From Gammaproteobacteria bacterium UBA5109 (lineage in GTDB: Bacteria; Pseudomonadota; Gammaproteobacteria; Pseudomonadales; Pseudohongiellaceae), in NCBI GenBank assembly GCA_002414385.1, contig DHZH01000004.1, positions 15,326 to 79,325 of the forward strand: a DNA stretch of 64,000 nucleotides, read 5' to 3'. The notes below the pieces were generated by a model. That model was not told where the DNA came from. It saw nothing but the letters and a program-made list of their open reading frames with translations, and ran no database searches. Position 1 is the first letter of the stretch; the number at the start of each line of letters is the position of its first letter. The position numbers were made by a program, and so were the translations under genes. Shown in pieces: positions 26,495-35,595 of this stretch.

Positions 26495-27505
26495 TTATTC
26501 AACAATGCCGACTGTACGCAGGTAATCGCGCGTTTCACTGGCAAATGCATTGATAAATTCCTGATATTCCGCATGGGCAATGAAGTTCGGGCGCAGATTG
26601 TCCGCCAGATAGCTCGCTTTATATTCGGGGTGTTCCAGTACAGTCTGGATGGCGGCTTCCCAACGCTGAATCAGCTCGGGAGACAGCCCTTGCGGTGCTG
26701 CCAGTCCACGGAATTTACGCACAATCACCTGATGTCCCAGTTCATAGACGGTCGGCACTTCCGGGAATTCCGCCAGTCGCTGATCACTGAAAGTGGCCAG
26801 CACGCGTAAATTACCGGCTTCCAGCTGTGACTGTAATTCCTGGGCTTCACCGACACCAATATCCAGCGTACCGTTCAGCACATTGATCATCAGGTCACCA
26901 CCACCCTCATGACTGATTACCGCGGCATTATTGATTCCGGTTGCCAGTTTTAACTGTTCCAGTGACTGGCGTTCCAGAGAAGCCGGGTTAGCTGCTCCCC
27001 ACAAGCCGCGTGAGTTTCTGGCTTTCTCCAGAACATCATCCAGCGTTTCAAACTGGCTGTCAGCGGCCGTATAAATCAATTCCGGATCAATAAACAGGTT
27101 GACTAGCGGATCAACTTCTTCGTAGGTATAGGCTGGCCGGGCCAGTAATGAGGTATAGATAAACGTCGGCGTAGTGGCATAAAAAGTTGCACCATCCGGT
27201 TCTGCTCTGGCCAGCTCCGCCAGGGCACTGGCACCCGAGCCGCCGGTGACATTCTTGACGATGATATTGGCGCCCAGTTCCGGGGCCAGATAGCGCGATA
27301 ATTCGCGCAGAAAAACATCACTTCCCCCGCCCGGACGGGAGTGGGTCAGAATGGTGATGGTTGCCACCGGGTAATTACTGGAACCAGCCTGAATACCATT
27401 CTCAGCAGCCTGACTCCCTTGACTGCTGTCCCCGCCACAAGCTGCAAGGCCCAGGCCCGCAAGTAGCAATAAAATCCCAAGTCCTTGTCGTGCTTGCAGC
27501 TTCAT
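26495..27505 (-). CDS. tctC: Tripartite tricarboxylate transporter substrate-binding lipoprotein TctC
   Basis: A 336-residue Bug/TctC-type periplasmic binding protein. The signal ends with LGLAACGG, a lipobox, so it is membrane-anchored, which is less usual for this family. Family features include PVATITILTHSRPGGGSDVFLRELSRYL, NVTGGSGASALAELARAEPDG, and FRGLAAPQGLSPELIQRWEAA. It feeds the TctAB membrane subunits encoded downstream. The ATG at 27505 begins the lipoprotein signal but has no clear Shine-Dalgarno site; a TTG at 27568 is the alternative. Confidence 0.9.
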   Translation of the reverse strand: MKLQARQGLGILLLLAGLGLAACGGDSSQGSQAAENGIQAGSSNYPVATITILTHSRPGGGSDVFLRELSRYLAPELGANIIVKNVTGGSGASALAELARAEPDGATFYATTPTFIYTSLLARPAYTYEEVDPLVNLFIDPELIYTAADSQFETLDDVLEKARNSRGLWGAANPASLERQSLEQLKLATGINNAAVISHEGGGDLMINVLNGTLDIGVGEAQELQSQLEAGNLRVLATFSDQRLAEFPEVPTVYELGHQVIVRKFRGLAAPQGLSPELIQRWEAAIQTVLEHPEYKASYLADNLRPNFIAHAEYQEFINAFASETRDYLRTVGIVE

Positions 27506-27560
27506 CGTTTTTATTTTTGTTTTGGTTTTAGAACGCAGTTTGCGTATGAATTTGCCGTAT

Positions 27561-28814
27561 TTAGCCAAACATCACTTTGCTAAGCAAGGCACCGATAACT
27601 GTCATCGACATGCCCCAGGCCAGCAAGGCATTGAAGAATTTACGTGTGTCCGTCCCGGGTGCGGCACTGGCAATATACAGGGCCCCCACAGTGGACAGGG
27701 AGGATAAATCCACCAGCGAGGCATTTACCGCCATTGCCCAGGCAATATTCAGGGGATCCATGCCGCCAAGCTGCTCAGCCAGTGAAGGAACCATTGGCAG
27801 AAAGGCTGGCAGGACTACACCCGAGGTACTGCTGTAGACCGATATCAGTCCGGCGGCAAAAGCCACAATCGGGTTAATGGTACCCGGTGTGGCTATATTG
27901 GCTATCCCACTGGTGATCAGTTCCAGGCCGTCGGTTTCATTCAGTAATGAAATCAGCACGGAGACTCCGGTCACCATCAGGATGACTCGCCAGGGAATGT
28001 TTTTGATTGCCTTGCCTTCATCAACGGTTTTCAGCAGCACCAGGATGGTAGCCATAATCAGGCCAACCATGCCGACATCAAAAGAAAAGCCGGCAACCAG
28101 AACTATAAACACTGCAATACCCGCCATGGTAATCCAGTGCTGTTTTTCCATGACTTCATTGTGCATCGTAGCCATGGTATTAAGTTCAGGGTCGGCATTG
28201 TTTTTACGACGAAACAATTTCAGGCCGCCGAACAGGAAAAAAGTACCAAATCCCACCAGTGCATGAGCGAAGGCGTTGAAGCCAAATGTGTACCATTCAA
28301 CTCCGTCCAGACCAATCTGTTCCATTACGCCATTGGCAACGATGCCTGTCGGGGAAAAGGGTGAAAGTGTCCCTGCCAGGACGCCATTACCCGCCATCAC
28401 TGCCATCAGCAGTGGCGGGATACCTGCCCTGCCCGCAACAGCCATCGCTGGTGGTGCCAGCAAGGCGCTGGCCGGCGTTGCTCCCGCACCAATCGTGGAA
28501 ATTACAAAACCGACCATGAAAAACATCATTGGCAGCATCCCGGCATGCCCACGGCAGAGACTGACTGCACGGCTGGTAACGCGGGAAAGAGTGCCGTTGC
28601 ATTCGGCAATCGAAAACAGCAGGGTGACGCCAAGCAGTGTGGTAAACAGTGAAGTCGGAAAGCCGGCCAGTACGGTTGCGGTAGACATATCGCCGACCCA
28701 GACACCGATAATCAGCGCCAGGGACAGGGACAGAATGCCGATATTAACAGCAGTGGTGCAGCTTAAGGTTACTGCCAGAATCAGTGCCCCAATGGACAGC
28801 CAGGCCAGACTCAT
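27561..28814 (-). CDS. MatC-like dicarboxylate permease (SLC13-type/IT superfamily)
   Basis: The 417-residue protein begins like the MatC N-terminal domain (WLSIGALILAVTLSCTTAVNIGILSLSLALIIG, VGDMSTATVLAGFPTSLFTTLLGVTLLF) and has about 11-12 helices. GAGATPASALLAPPAMAVAG and STSGVVLPAFLPMVPSLAEQLG are similar to ion-transporter carriers of C3/C4 dicarboxylates. MatC is the malonate carrier of rhizobia, but the true substrate here is unknown. It overlaps the upstream MmgE/PrpD gene by 4 bp and is followed by tctC. Confidence 0.85.
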   Translation of the reverse strand: MSLAWLSIGALILAVTLSCTTAVNIGILSLSLALIIGVWVGDMSTATVLAGFPTSLFTTLLGVTLLFSIAECNGTLSRVTSRAVSLCRGHAGMLPMMFFMVGFVISTIGAGATPASALLAPPAMAVAGRAGIPPLLMAVMAGNGVLAGTLSPFSPTGIVANGVMEQIGLDGVEWYTFGFNAFAHALVGFGTFFLFGGLKLFRRKNNADPELNTMATMHNEVMEKQHWITMAGIAVFIVLVAGFSFDVGMVGLIMATILVLLKTVDEGKAIKNIPWRVILMVTGVSVLISLLNETDGLELITSGIANIATPGTINPIVAFAAGLISVYSSTSGVVLPAFLPMVPSLAEQLGGMDPLNIAWAMAVNASLVDLSSLSTVGALYIASAAPGTDTRKFFNALLAWGMSMTVIGALLSKVMFG

Positions 28815-30244
28815 GCTGCTGAATCCACAGTTTCAGCACTAAGGAGGCTAACCAGCTCATTGATATCGGCACAGGTATCCAGGCTTTCGACCAGTTCAAA
28901 TACGGCTTTAAGCTGCGTCTCAGACAAAACCAGTGCAGCACAGTCTGCAAATTTTTCAAACAACTCTTCCCGGGTAAAAGGCAGATCCGGCCCGCCACGA
29001 TAGCGCTCATCGGCTTTTTGCACCAGCGTGCTGCCATCCTTGAGGTCAACCTCAACGGTGCTGCGGATTTTTTCCCAGCCCTGCGCCTCAATATCAGCAT
29101 CTAGGACCCGTTCAACTTTTTTCATCATGGCCTGTACGGGTTCACTGCGTACGAACTCATCATTGAATTCATGAATACCAGCCTTGCGTCGCAGGGCAAT
29201 GGCACTGACCATGAACGCCGGACAGAATTTGGCTTCCAGTTCATTATTGGCGATCGGGTAACGCAATGGATTGAGGATATTGGAGCCGGCACGGACACGT
29301 ATTGCCGTTATATTGTCCGGATCGACATCGTTATCGATAACCAGTTTCCGCATGGCATCCATGGTCGGATGGCCCAGCACCCCGCAGGGATAAGGTTTGA
29401 TTGAAACACCCGGTGAAACAATGGTGTGCGGATTGCCCAGTTTGCCGACAATACGGTCGGCGTCGAATCCCCCGCCATGACTGAAGGTCTGGAAATAACC
29501 CCAGGGCGGATCCAGCGGATCAGCGCCCCCGGTGAAGCCGAGCTGGGCCAGTTCTGCCGCAACCGTACCGTTCTGCCCGGCGCGACCGACATGCAGGGGT
29601 TTGGTCATGGAACCAAAATTTACCCGGATTCCCGAAGCCGAACTGGCGGCAATAGCAAGCATATGTTCTGTTTGCCGGGCATCCAGGCCCAGCAACTTTG
29701 TCACGACTGTTGCTGCACCAAAAGTGCCGGCAGTGGCAGAGGAATGAAAGCCTTTTTTGTAGTGATCGGGATGAATGGCTTCGGCAATTTTGCACTCCAC
29801 TTCAAAACCGGTCAGAAAAGCCTCGAGAAACTGTTTGCCGCTGATACCTTCGCGTTCTCCGATAGCCAGTGCTGCAACCATGGGTGGAATGGTGGGATGG
29901 GTCAGAAGGCCAAAAATTCGATCAGCACTGGTGGCAAGCTGGGTATCATCCCAGTCAAGGGCATGCCCGCTGGTACCATTCAGTAAAGCGGCATTGGCGG
30001 CACTGGTTCTGAAAGGATTTGTCCCGTAAACCGTTGCATCCTGTCGGGTATCGGTCCCTGCAAGATAGTCATACAGAATTTTGCCAGCCGGCTGGGTTGA
30101 ACCGGCCAGCATGACGCCGAGGCCATCAATGATACAGCGCTTGGCCAGATCAATGGCTTCCTGCGGAAAATCCTCATAGCTAACATTCTGGATAAAGGCT
30201 ATGACTTCTTTGCTTACCGACTCTGCGGTTGTGGAACTGGACAT
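28811..30244 (-). CDS. MmgE/PrpD-family protein (first copy of the operon)
   Basis: The 477-residue protein has the MmgE/PrpD layout: SYEDFPQEAIDLAKRCIIDGLGVMLAGS, LNGTSGHALDWDDTQLA, HPTIPPMVAALAIGER, HYKKGFHSSATAGTFGAATVV, MTKPLHVGRAGQNGTVAAELA, and SIKPYPCGVLGHPTMDAM. It is the promoter-proximal gene of the operon and is only moderately similar to the second copy, so the two probably act on different substrates or stereoisomers. Its C-terminus overlaps the MatC-like gene. Confidence 0.9.
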   Translation of the reverse strand: MSSSTTAESVSKEVIAFIQNVSYEDFPQEAIDLAKRCIIDGLGVMLAGSTQPAGKILYDYLAGTDTRQDATVYGTNPFRTSAANAALLNGTSGHALDWDDTQLATSADRIFGLLTHPTIPPMVAALAIGEREGISGKQFLEAFLTGFEVECKIAEAIHPDHYKKGFHSSATAGTFGAATVVTKLLGLDARQTEHMLAIAASSASGIRVNFGSMTKPLHVGRAGQNGTVAAELAQLGFTGGADPLDPPWGYFQTFSHGGGFDADRIVGKLGNPHTIVSPGVSIKPYPCGVLGHPTMDAMRKLVIDNDVDPDNITAIRVRAGSNILNPLRYPIANNELEAKFCPAFMVSAIALRRKAGIHEFNDEFVRSEPVQAMMKKVERVLDADIEAQGWEKIRSTVEVDLKDGSTLVQKADERYRGGPDLPFTREELFEKFADCAALVLSETQLKAVFELVESLDTCADINELVSLLSAETVDSAA

Positions 30245-30317
30245 GAAACCTCACTCCCCGTAAACCTTTTATGATTCTTACTGCTTGCTTTCGGTTATTA
30301 AAAAACAAATCACCAAA

Positions 30318-30357
30318 AATGACAAAGTCCGGCTGTTTGGCAACCGGACTCGTCATT
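30318..30357 (-). terminator. Probable terminator downstream of the secreted amidohydrolase
   Basis: An extended inverted repeat (AATGAC, AGTCCGG, 11-base loop, CCGGACT, GTCATT) with small bulges sits between the amidohydrolase stop at 30380 and the start of the next minus-strand gene. On the minus strand it is followed by TTTTTGG. It separates the amidohydrolase from the seven-gene operon. Confidence 0.65.
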
Positions 30358-30379
30358 GATTAACTGATTATGAAACTAA

Positions 30380-31627
30380 CTAGCGTTTATCGACAACGAC
30401 TTCACCACCCAGGATCGTGACTTCGTTGCTCAACATTCCATAGATATTGTAGGTAGGGTCACCAGACAGCAGAATAATATCGGCGATTTTCCCAGGCTCC
30501 AGGGTGCCGATTTCATCTTCCATACCGACGAAACGGGCGGAATTTGGTCCAATGATCTGAAAAATATCGCGCATGGAAAAAACAATGCTGAAAGACTTCA
30601 GTTCATGTTCCAGTACCAGCAGGTCATCGAAATTCTGGTCGGTGGAAAAGGAAATGGTCTGGTGTGCAGGATCAGCATCCCATACCCGGCGGGCATTTAT
30701 GATTGTGTAGCCACCTTCAGTTCCGGTTGCCCTGCCCTGCGGGTCACGGTTGGCTCCGGCAAGGGCTTCAGGCCAGGCACGGCCATCGCGAAAACGCGGC
30801 ATATTGTCCTGCGGGAAACGTACAGGGGCAGGATAACCCGACTCCCTGTCGATGGTCGGTGCACCAAAAGCAATCAGGCCGGAAATGATCGCGCCATTGG
30901 CAGCTATGGTTTCCGCTGCGTCATAAGAGGTCCAGTCCTTGTTTGGCAGATGCACCAGACGTGTTACACCGGCTTCCACCGCTGCTACCGTTGCCGGAGT
31001 ACTGACTGCATGCACATTCACCTGCACACCCACTTCAGCAGCTTCATCCAGAATTGCCCGTAATATCGAAATCTCATGCTGGGGTGGAGCCGGTTCCGGT
31101 GTCAGGCCAATCTCGCCGGTATGCTCGATTCCCATGGCAGCCATTTCGCGAATCGCAGCTCGGGCTTCATTGGGGGTCATACTGAAAAAATCAGGACGAT
31201 CAGAAGGGATCAGTCGCGGACCGAGGACATCCCCGCTGGCAATACGCTCGCTTAATTCGAGATTGTCTGCGCCATTACCGCCGCCATTAAGCACAGTGGT
31301 ATAACCGGCTTCCAGCAGGGAAAGCATCTGTGCTGCAAAATCTTCGCTGTCACGAACGTGTTTATGCCCGTCAATATAGCCAGCCATGGCTGTCATTCCC
31401 TCGGCATCTATCACATCGCCGACACGACGGCCTGGCGCACCGGCGGAAACCGAACTGATTCGCCCGTCTTCGACGATGATCGAGCCATTTTCAATAATCG
31501 TGTCCGGCGTCATGATGATTCGGGCATTGGTGATGGTTAAATCCTGAGACAGGACTGGCAAGGCGAATGCCTGCAAGAGGCAGCCCAGGCTAATTGAGTA
31601 AACTTGAATTAGTGTTTTTCTTGTCAT
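30380..31627 (-). CDS. Secreted amidohydrolase-family protein
   Basis: A 415-residue protein with a signal peptide (LGCLLQAFALPVLSQ) and an imidazolonepropionase-like TIM barrel: YIDGHKHVRDS (HxH), NVHAVSTPATVAAVEAGVTRLVHLPNKD (two metal His), ISFSTDQNFDD (Asp), and GTLEPGKIADIILLSGDP. It is probably periplasmic. It is transcribed towards the MmgE/PrpD operon but ends in a hairpin before it. Substrate not identifiable; the whole locus might process a ureido- or lactam-type compound, which is inference. Confidence 0.85.
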   Translation of the reverse strand: MTRKTLIQVYSISLGCLLQAFALPVLSQDLTITNARIIMTPDTIIENGSIIVEDGRISSVSAGAPGRRVGDVIDAEGMTAMAGYIDGHKHVRDSEDFAAQMLSLLEAGYTTVLNGGGNGADNLELSERIASGDVLGPRLIPSDRPDFFSMTPNEARAAIREMAAMGIEHTGEIGLTPEPAPPQHEISILRAILDEAAEVGVQVNVHAVSTPATVAAVEAGVTRLVHLPNKDWTSYDAAETIAANGAIISGLIAFGAPTIDRESGYPAPVRFPQDNMPRFRDGRAWPEALAGANRDPQGRATGTEGGYTIINARRVWDADPAHQTISFSTDQNFDDLLVLEHELKSFSIVFSMRDIFQIIGPNSARFVGMEDEIGTLEPGKIADIILLSGDPTYNIYGMLSNEVTILGGEVVVDKR

Positions 31628-31853
31628 TGTGCTTATCCCCGGCTAGATAGCCATAAAAATTGCAAAGTCTGGGAGTATAAAAGCACTGTCCTGAATCGAC
31701 CAGTGTATTTTTAATGTAATACAGTCTGTCAGGCTCTATTAACACTGTATTCCCTTAGTGGTGAATGCAGGATATTATCGTTTTAAAATGGTACCAATAG
31801 TGCTAGATTATTAACTTATTGAACAAAAAGAAAAATTTGGAGGGAGTAAAGCA

Positions 31854-32366
31854 ATGAAAACGCATATGATTAAGAAATTTCTTGGATTTCTGGCTCTTCC
31901 GCTGGCATTGCTGACTATACAGCCTGTAATGGCTCAGCCGGTAATGATGCCGGATCTCTTGCTGGTTGAAGAATCACATATGGAAACCCCGAATGGTGAA
32001 GCAGCCAATGCCTATTTCACCATCACCAATCTGCATGAGGATCCGATACGCCTGCTGTCCGCAAGCGGTGAAGGCTTTGAAACTGCCAGCCTGCGTGATG
32101 CCAACAATGAAGTCATTGAATATGTTGAAATCCTGCCGGGTGAACGGGTCGTCATGCAGCCTTCAGGTATTCATGTGCAACTGGAAAATGTTGATTCCGA
32201 ACTGGCAGATGGCTATCCAGTTGAATTTACCCTGCTGGTCCGTCAGGGCCGTGAAGCCCTGCCCTACCAGGAAGGCGGAATTAATGCAGGAACCCGTCGC
32301 GAAATCAGGGAAGGCATTCCGAACGAACACGAAGTATCCGTTAACGTCCCGGTCAGAGCTTATTAG
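31854..32366 (+). CDS. PCu(A)C-fold periplasmic protein without obvious copper ligands
   Basis: A 170-residue exported protein (signal ends PVMAQ). The mature part follows the PCu(A)C/DUF461 pattern: AYFTITNLHEDPIRLLSASGE, a short acidic turn, EYVEILPGERVVMQPSGIHVQLEN, then PVEFTLLV. Copper chaperones of this fold use a His-Met-His-x-Met set (HxxM...M...HxM); here the final motif reads HVQL and the first His/Met pair is missing, so copper binding is doubtful. AGGGAG precedes the ATG. A strong terminator follows, so it is a single-gene unit. Confidence 0.68.
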   Translation: MKTHMIKKFLGFLALPLALLTIQPVMAQPVMMPDLLLVEESHMETPNGEAANAYFTITNLHEDPIRLLSASGEGFETASLRDANNEVIEYVEILPGERVVMQPSGIHVQLENVDSELADGYPVEFTLLVRQGREALPYQEGGINAGTRREIREGIPNEHEVSVNVPVRAY

Positions 32367-32390
32367 ACAGGCTTTATCCCCGTATCCGGA

Positions 32391-32439
32391 GCCTTTGCGG
32401 AAGCAGTTTTAATTACTGGCTTTCGCAAAGGCTTTTTTT
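32391..32439 (+). terminator. Rho-independent terminator
   Basis: A 14-base stem (GCCTTTGCGGAAGC with GCTTTCGCAAAGGC, one mismatch) separated by a 14-base loop is followed directly by TTTTTTT. It ends the PCu(A)C-like gene transcript. Confidence 0.88.
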
Positions 32440-32634
32440 ATGCCTGAGCAGAATGCCATGCTGCTCAGGTCCCAGGCATGCCAACAAAACATATTGCTGC
32501 TGAATTAACCCTTCTTTAGCTGCTCCACTAAGCCAACTTCCCCAGCCTGATTTCCATGGAATTTACTTATTCGTTCCAGGCCTAATGATGTATATTAAAT
32601 ACATCTTTAAATAACTGCTTGTAAGGGAAAGCGA

Positions 32635-33966
32635 ATGAATAGATTGACGCTATTACAAATAATCTTTCTGGCAGCACTGTTTCCGGCCCTTGCTGTGGGG
32701 CAATACTATAGTAGTAACGAATACAGCGTTATCGGCTATGCTGATGAGGCAAGCCATAACCGCGTTGCCAGACTGCAGGAACGCTTGTCAAACGGGGAGC
32801 TGGAACTTGTCTATGACGAAAAGCATGGCTATCTGGCCTCGCTGCTGGAAAACCTTGAGATTGATCCCTCATCTCAAATGCTAGTGTTTTCACCCACCAG
32901 CCTTCAGCACCGCCTGATTAACCCCCGAACTCCGAGGGCCCTTTATTTCAACGACGACACCTATATTGGCTACGTACAAAACAGCTCCATCATAGAAATC
33001 ACCACGGTCGATGAACGACTGGGCTTTATTTTTTACACTTTTAATAATGCGCCGCACCCAGAAGAAGCCTTCGAGCGGGCCAACGATGCCTGTCTCGTCT
33101 GCCATGACAGCCAGGGGGCCATGGCTGGCGGTGTGCCTACACTGAAGACTCTGTCACGGGTCTACAGTGAACGTAATATGCCTCTGCAAAACCATTCCGG
33201 AAACGGCAACGTGGAAGATCATACTCCGATCGCTGACCGTTGGGGTGGCTGGTACGTGACGGGCAGACATGGCCTGCAGCCACACCTGGGTAACCTCAGG
33301 CTGGAAAGTGCTGATCAGCTGGAACAGCTGGATAACTACCGTAGCTGGAACGTGGAAACGCTTGAGGGCTATCTGGATACCGACCTGTATCTGCGACCCA
33401 CCAGTGACATCGTGGCATTAATGGTGCTTGAACATCAGGTCACCGTCCAGAACCAGATCACTTATATCAGGTTCAAGGCACCGGCCGTAATGGAGCGCAG
33501 AGGGCTTGGTTTGGCCAGCGATGCCACTACCTGGAACGAGCTGCCGGAGGCTGCCCGCCTGTTCTTATCGGGAATGCTGGATGAACTGGTGCAGAAACTG
33601 GTAATGCTGAATTTCGCTGAGCTGTCGAGCCCCATCAGCGGTGAAGAGGACTATATGGAGTGGTTTGAAGGGCATGGCCCGGAGGATTCCTATGGTCGGT
33701 CTTTACGCGAACTGGACCTGAATAAAAGCCTCTTCAGATATCCATTAAGCTACCTGATCTATACACCGGATTTCGACACTCTGCCGGCCTATGCCAAAGA
33801 TTATGTCTATCAACAACTTGCCGCTTACCTGCAGGGCGAAGACCTTTATGAAGGCAGCAGCCAGTTTTCAATACAGGAGCGTCGGCTGGCATTAGACATT
33901 CTCGCCGCAACCAAAACAGAATTTCAGTCCTACCTGAACATGAATGGCCAGAACCTGTATGAATAG
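32635..33966 (+). CDS. Exported protein with a single CxxCH haem-binding motif
   Basis: A 443-residue exported protein (signal ends LAVGQ). It has one haem c motif, CLVCHD at about residue 154, followed by segments that look like family-specific features (FSPTSLQHRLINPRTPRALYFNDDTYIGYV before the motif, and WGGWYVTGRHG, HLGNL after it). Standard cytochrome c folds are about 100 residues, so most of this protein is something else. I recall similar proteins annotated only as hypothetical. Possibly a periplasmic oxidoreductase subunit or a di-haem protein with one site lost. Confidence 0.7.
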   Translation: MNRLTLLQIIFLAALFPALAVGQYYSSNEYSVIGYADEASHNRVARLQERLSNGELELVYDEKHGYLASLLENLEIDPSSQMLVFSPTSLQHRLINPRTPRALYFNDDTYIGYVQNSSIIEITTVDERLGFIFYTFNNAPHPEEAFERANDACLVCHDSQGAMAGGVPTLKTLSRVYSERNMPLQNHSGNGNVEDHTPIADRWGGWYVTGRHGLQPHLGNLRLESADQLEQLDNYRSWNVETLEGYLDTDLYLRPTSDIVALMVLEHQVTVQNQITYIRFKAPAVMERRGLGLASDATTWNELPEAARLFLSGMLDELVQKLVMLNFAELSSPISGEEDYMEWFEGHGPEDSYGRSLRELDLNKSLFRYPLSYLIYTPDFDTLPAYAKDYVYQQLAAYLQGEDLYEGSSQFSIQERRLALDILAATKTEFQSYLNMNGQNLYE

Positions 33967-34055
33967 TACCGGCGACTGAGCACCGGCAACTGAGCAGCGG
34001 CTGCCTTTAACCAATAGTATGGGACTGGACTGCAAAGTTCCAGCCTGACCAGCTC

Positions 34056-35015
34056 CTAGCGGGCGCCTGGACGATACAGGGTGATTTCCCCGCTCAGAGA
34101 ACCTGCCAGCAGCGTTCCGTCCTGCGCGACGTTAAGGGCATGAGCAAAGCCCGGAATTCGGCCCAGCATCTGCCCGGTTTCAGGATTAAGCTTGATCAGA
34201 CTGGCCTCCTGCATAGGCGGCGCCCCCTTGGGTTCAGCCCCGATAAACAGCTCACCCTCAGCGGTAAAATCCATGCTCAGGATTCTTCCGCCGTAGTCCC
34301 ATTCCCCCAGAAATATTCCATTCTGGTCAAACCACTGCACCCGTCCGTTCTCACGGTCGGCGACATACACATCACCGGCCGGACTCATGCTGATCGCATG
34401 AGGCAGATCAAATTCACCCGGGCCATCACCCGCGATGCCCCAGAGCATGAGTCGCTCTCCGCTGCTGCTGTATTGCAGAATCCTGCTGTTACAGTAACCA
34501 TCACTGATGTACACATTCCCATTGGCCGCAAAGGCAATATCAGAGGACGCGCAGGATTCCCTGCCCGGATCAAACAAATCACCAACATCAATGGTCATCA
34601 ACAATTGTCCCTGCGGACTGAATTTACGGACTATCGAAGTAGTTGAGTCAACAGTCCAGACTGCCCCGTCATCATCAATCCGAATAGCATGAGGGCGGGT
34701 AAACAGTCCTTCACCAAAAGTGCGCAGGACATTGCCATCCGGATCAGCAACAATAACCGGGGCCGACTCAGCACCCCGCTGCAGAATATACAGATTACCC
34801 TCTTCATCTTCAGCGATGGCGGAAATAGAAGCGACACTCAGAACCGGATCCAGCGACAGTACGGTTTTTTCATAATCAAGCATGGGCGTGGCTGCAAGCT
34901 GAGCCCGGTAACGGGCATCCTCACCGTCATCTCCCACCATGACATCATCTGCAACATTTGTGGCACAAGCGGAAATTATGAAAAGCACTGAAAAAATTAT
35001 TGTTATTTTTTTCAT
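34056..35015 (-). CDS. NHL/6-bladed beta-propeller lipoprotein
   Basis: A 319-residue protein with a signal ending in a lipobox (IISACATN, Cys near residue 17) and repeated NHL-type blades: ISAIAEDEEGNLYILQRG, HAIRIDDDGAVWTVDS, SDIAFAANGNVYISDGYCNSRILQYSSSG, HAISMSPAGDVYVADRENGRVQWFDQNG. Such proteins bind ligands or partners at the cell surface or periplasmic face; peptidyl-glycine lyase residues are not evident. Function unknown. It is transcribed alone, divergent from the malonate operon. Confidence 0.8.
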   Translation of the reverse strand: MKKITIIFSVLFIISACATNVADDVMVGDDGEDARYRAQLAATPMLDYEKTVLSLDPVLSVASISAIAEDEEGNLYILQRGAESAPVIVADPDGNVLRTFGEGLFTRPHAIRIDDDGAVWTVDSTTSIVRKFSPQGQLLMTIDVGDLFDPGRESCASSDIAFAANGNVYISDGYCNSRILQYSSSGERLMLWGIAGDGPGEFDLPHAISMSPAGDVYVADRENGRVQWFDQNGIFLGEWDYGGRILSMDFTAEGELFIGAEPKGAPPMQEASLIKLNPETGQMLGRIPGFAHALNVAQDGTLLAGSLSGEITLYRPGAR

Positions 35016-35199
35016 AAAAATTCTCTTTGTAAATTTAGTTTTGAATTTATTCTTTGTACGCTCACTTGATTACTCACCTGTATATTGGCAGCAAAGATAG
35101 ACTATAGTAAACCTAAAAAGGTACCATCAAATCACTTGCCGATTGCCTGAAAATATAAACCCTGTTTTAAACCGGGGAATAAAAAAATAAGGAATTTCC

Positions 35200-35595
35200 A
35201 TGATTGTATACGGTGTAGCTCTACTTTCTGCCTGTCTTGTTGTCGGCATGCTTATTGGAGAAGCCCTCGGTGTAGCTCTGAATGTGCAGGCAAATGTCGG
35301 CGGTGTCGGTATAGCCATGTTGTTCCTGGTATATGCCAGTAATTCGGAAAAGTTCAAAACCCTTACCCAGGGAGCTGCTGGTGACGGCATTAAATTCTGG
35401 AGTGCAATGTACATTCCGATTGTGGTGGCCATGGCTGCCCGGCAGGATGTTGCCGGAGCTGTTGACGGCGGCCTGCTTGCCTTACTGGCCGGAGTTGCTG
35501 CCGTGGTTGTGAGTTTCGCCCTGGTACCGGTACTCAGCAAAATTGGCAAGGAACATCCTGTCGACGAGAAAATCGCCGAAGAGGATGCCCCCTGA
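35200..35595 (+). CDS. madL: Malonate transporter subunit MadL
   Basis: A 131-residue membrane protein with the MadL pattern: MIVYGVALLSACLVVGMLIGEALGVALNVQANVGGVG, FWSAMYIPIVVAMAARQDV, and a C-terminal helix. With MadM it forms a sodium-dependent malonate uptake carrier in the inner membrane. AAGGAA precedes the ATG. Its stop overlaps the madM start (TGATG), a standard coupling for two-subunit carriers. Confidence 0.92.
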   Translation: MIVYGVALLSACLVVGMLIGEALGVALNVQANVGGVGIAMLFLVYASNSEKFKTLTQGAAGDGIKFWSAMYIPIVVAMAARQDVAGAVDGGLLALLAGVAAVVVSFALVPVLSKIGKEHPVDEKIAEEDAP

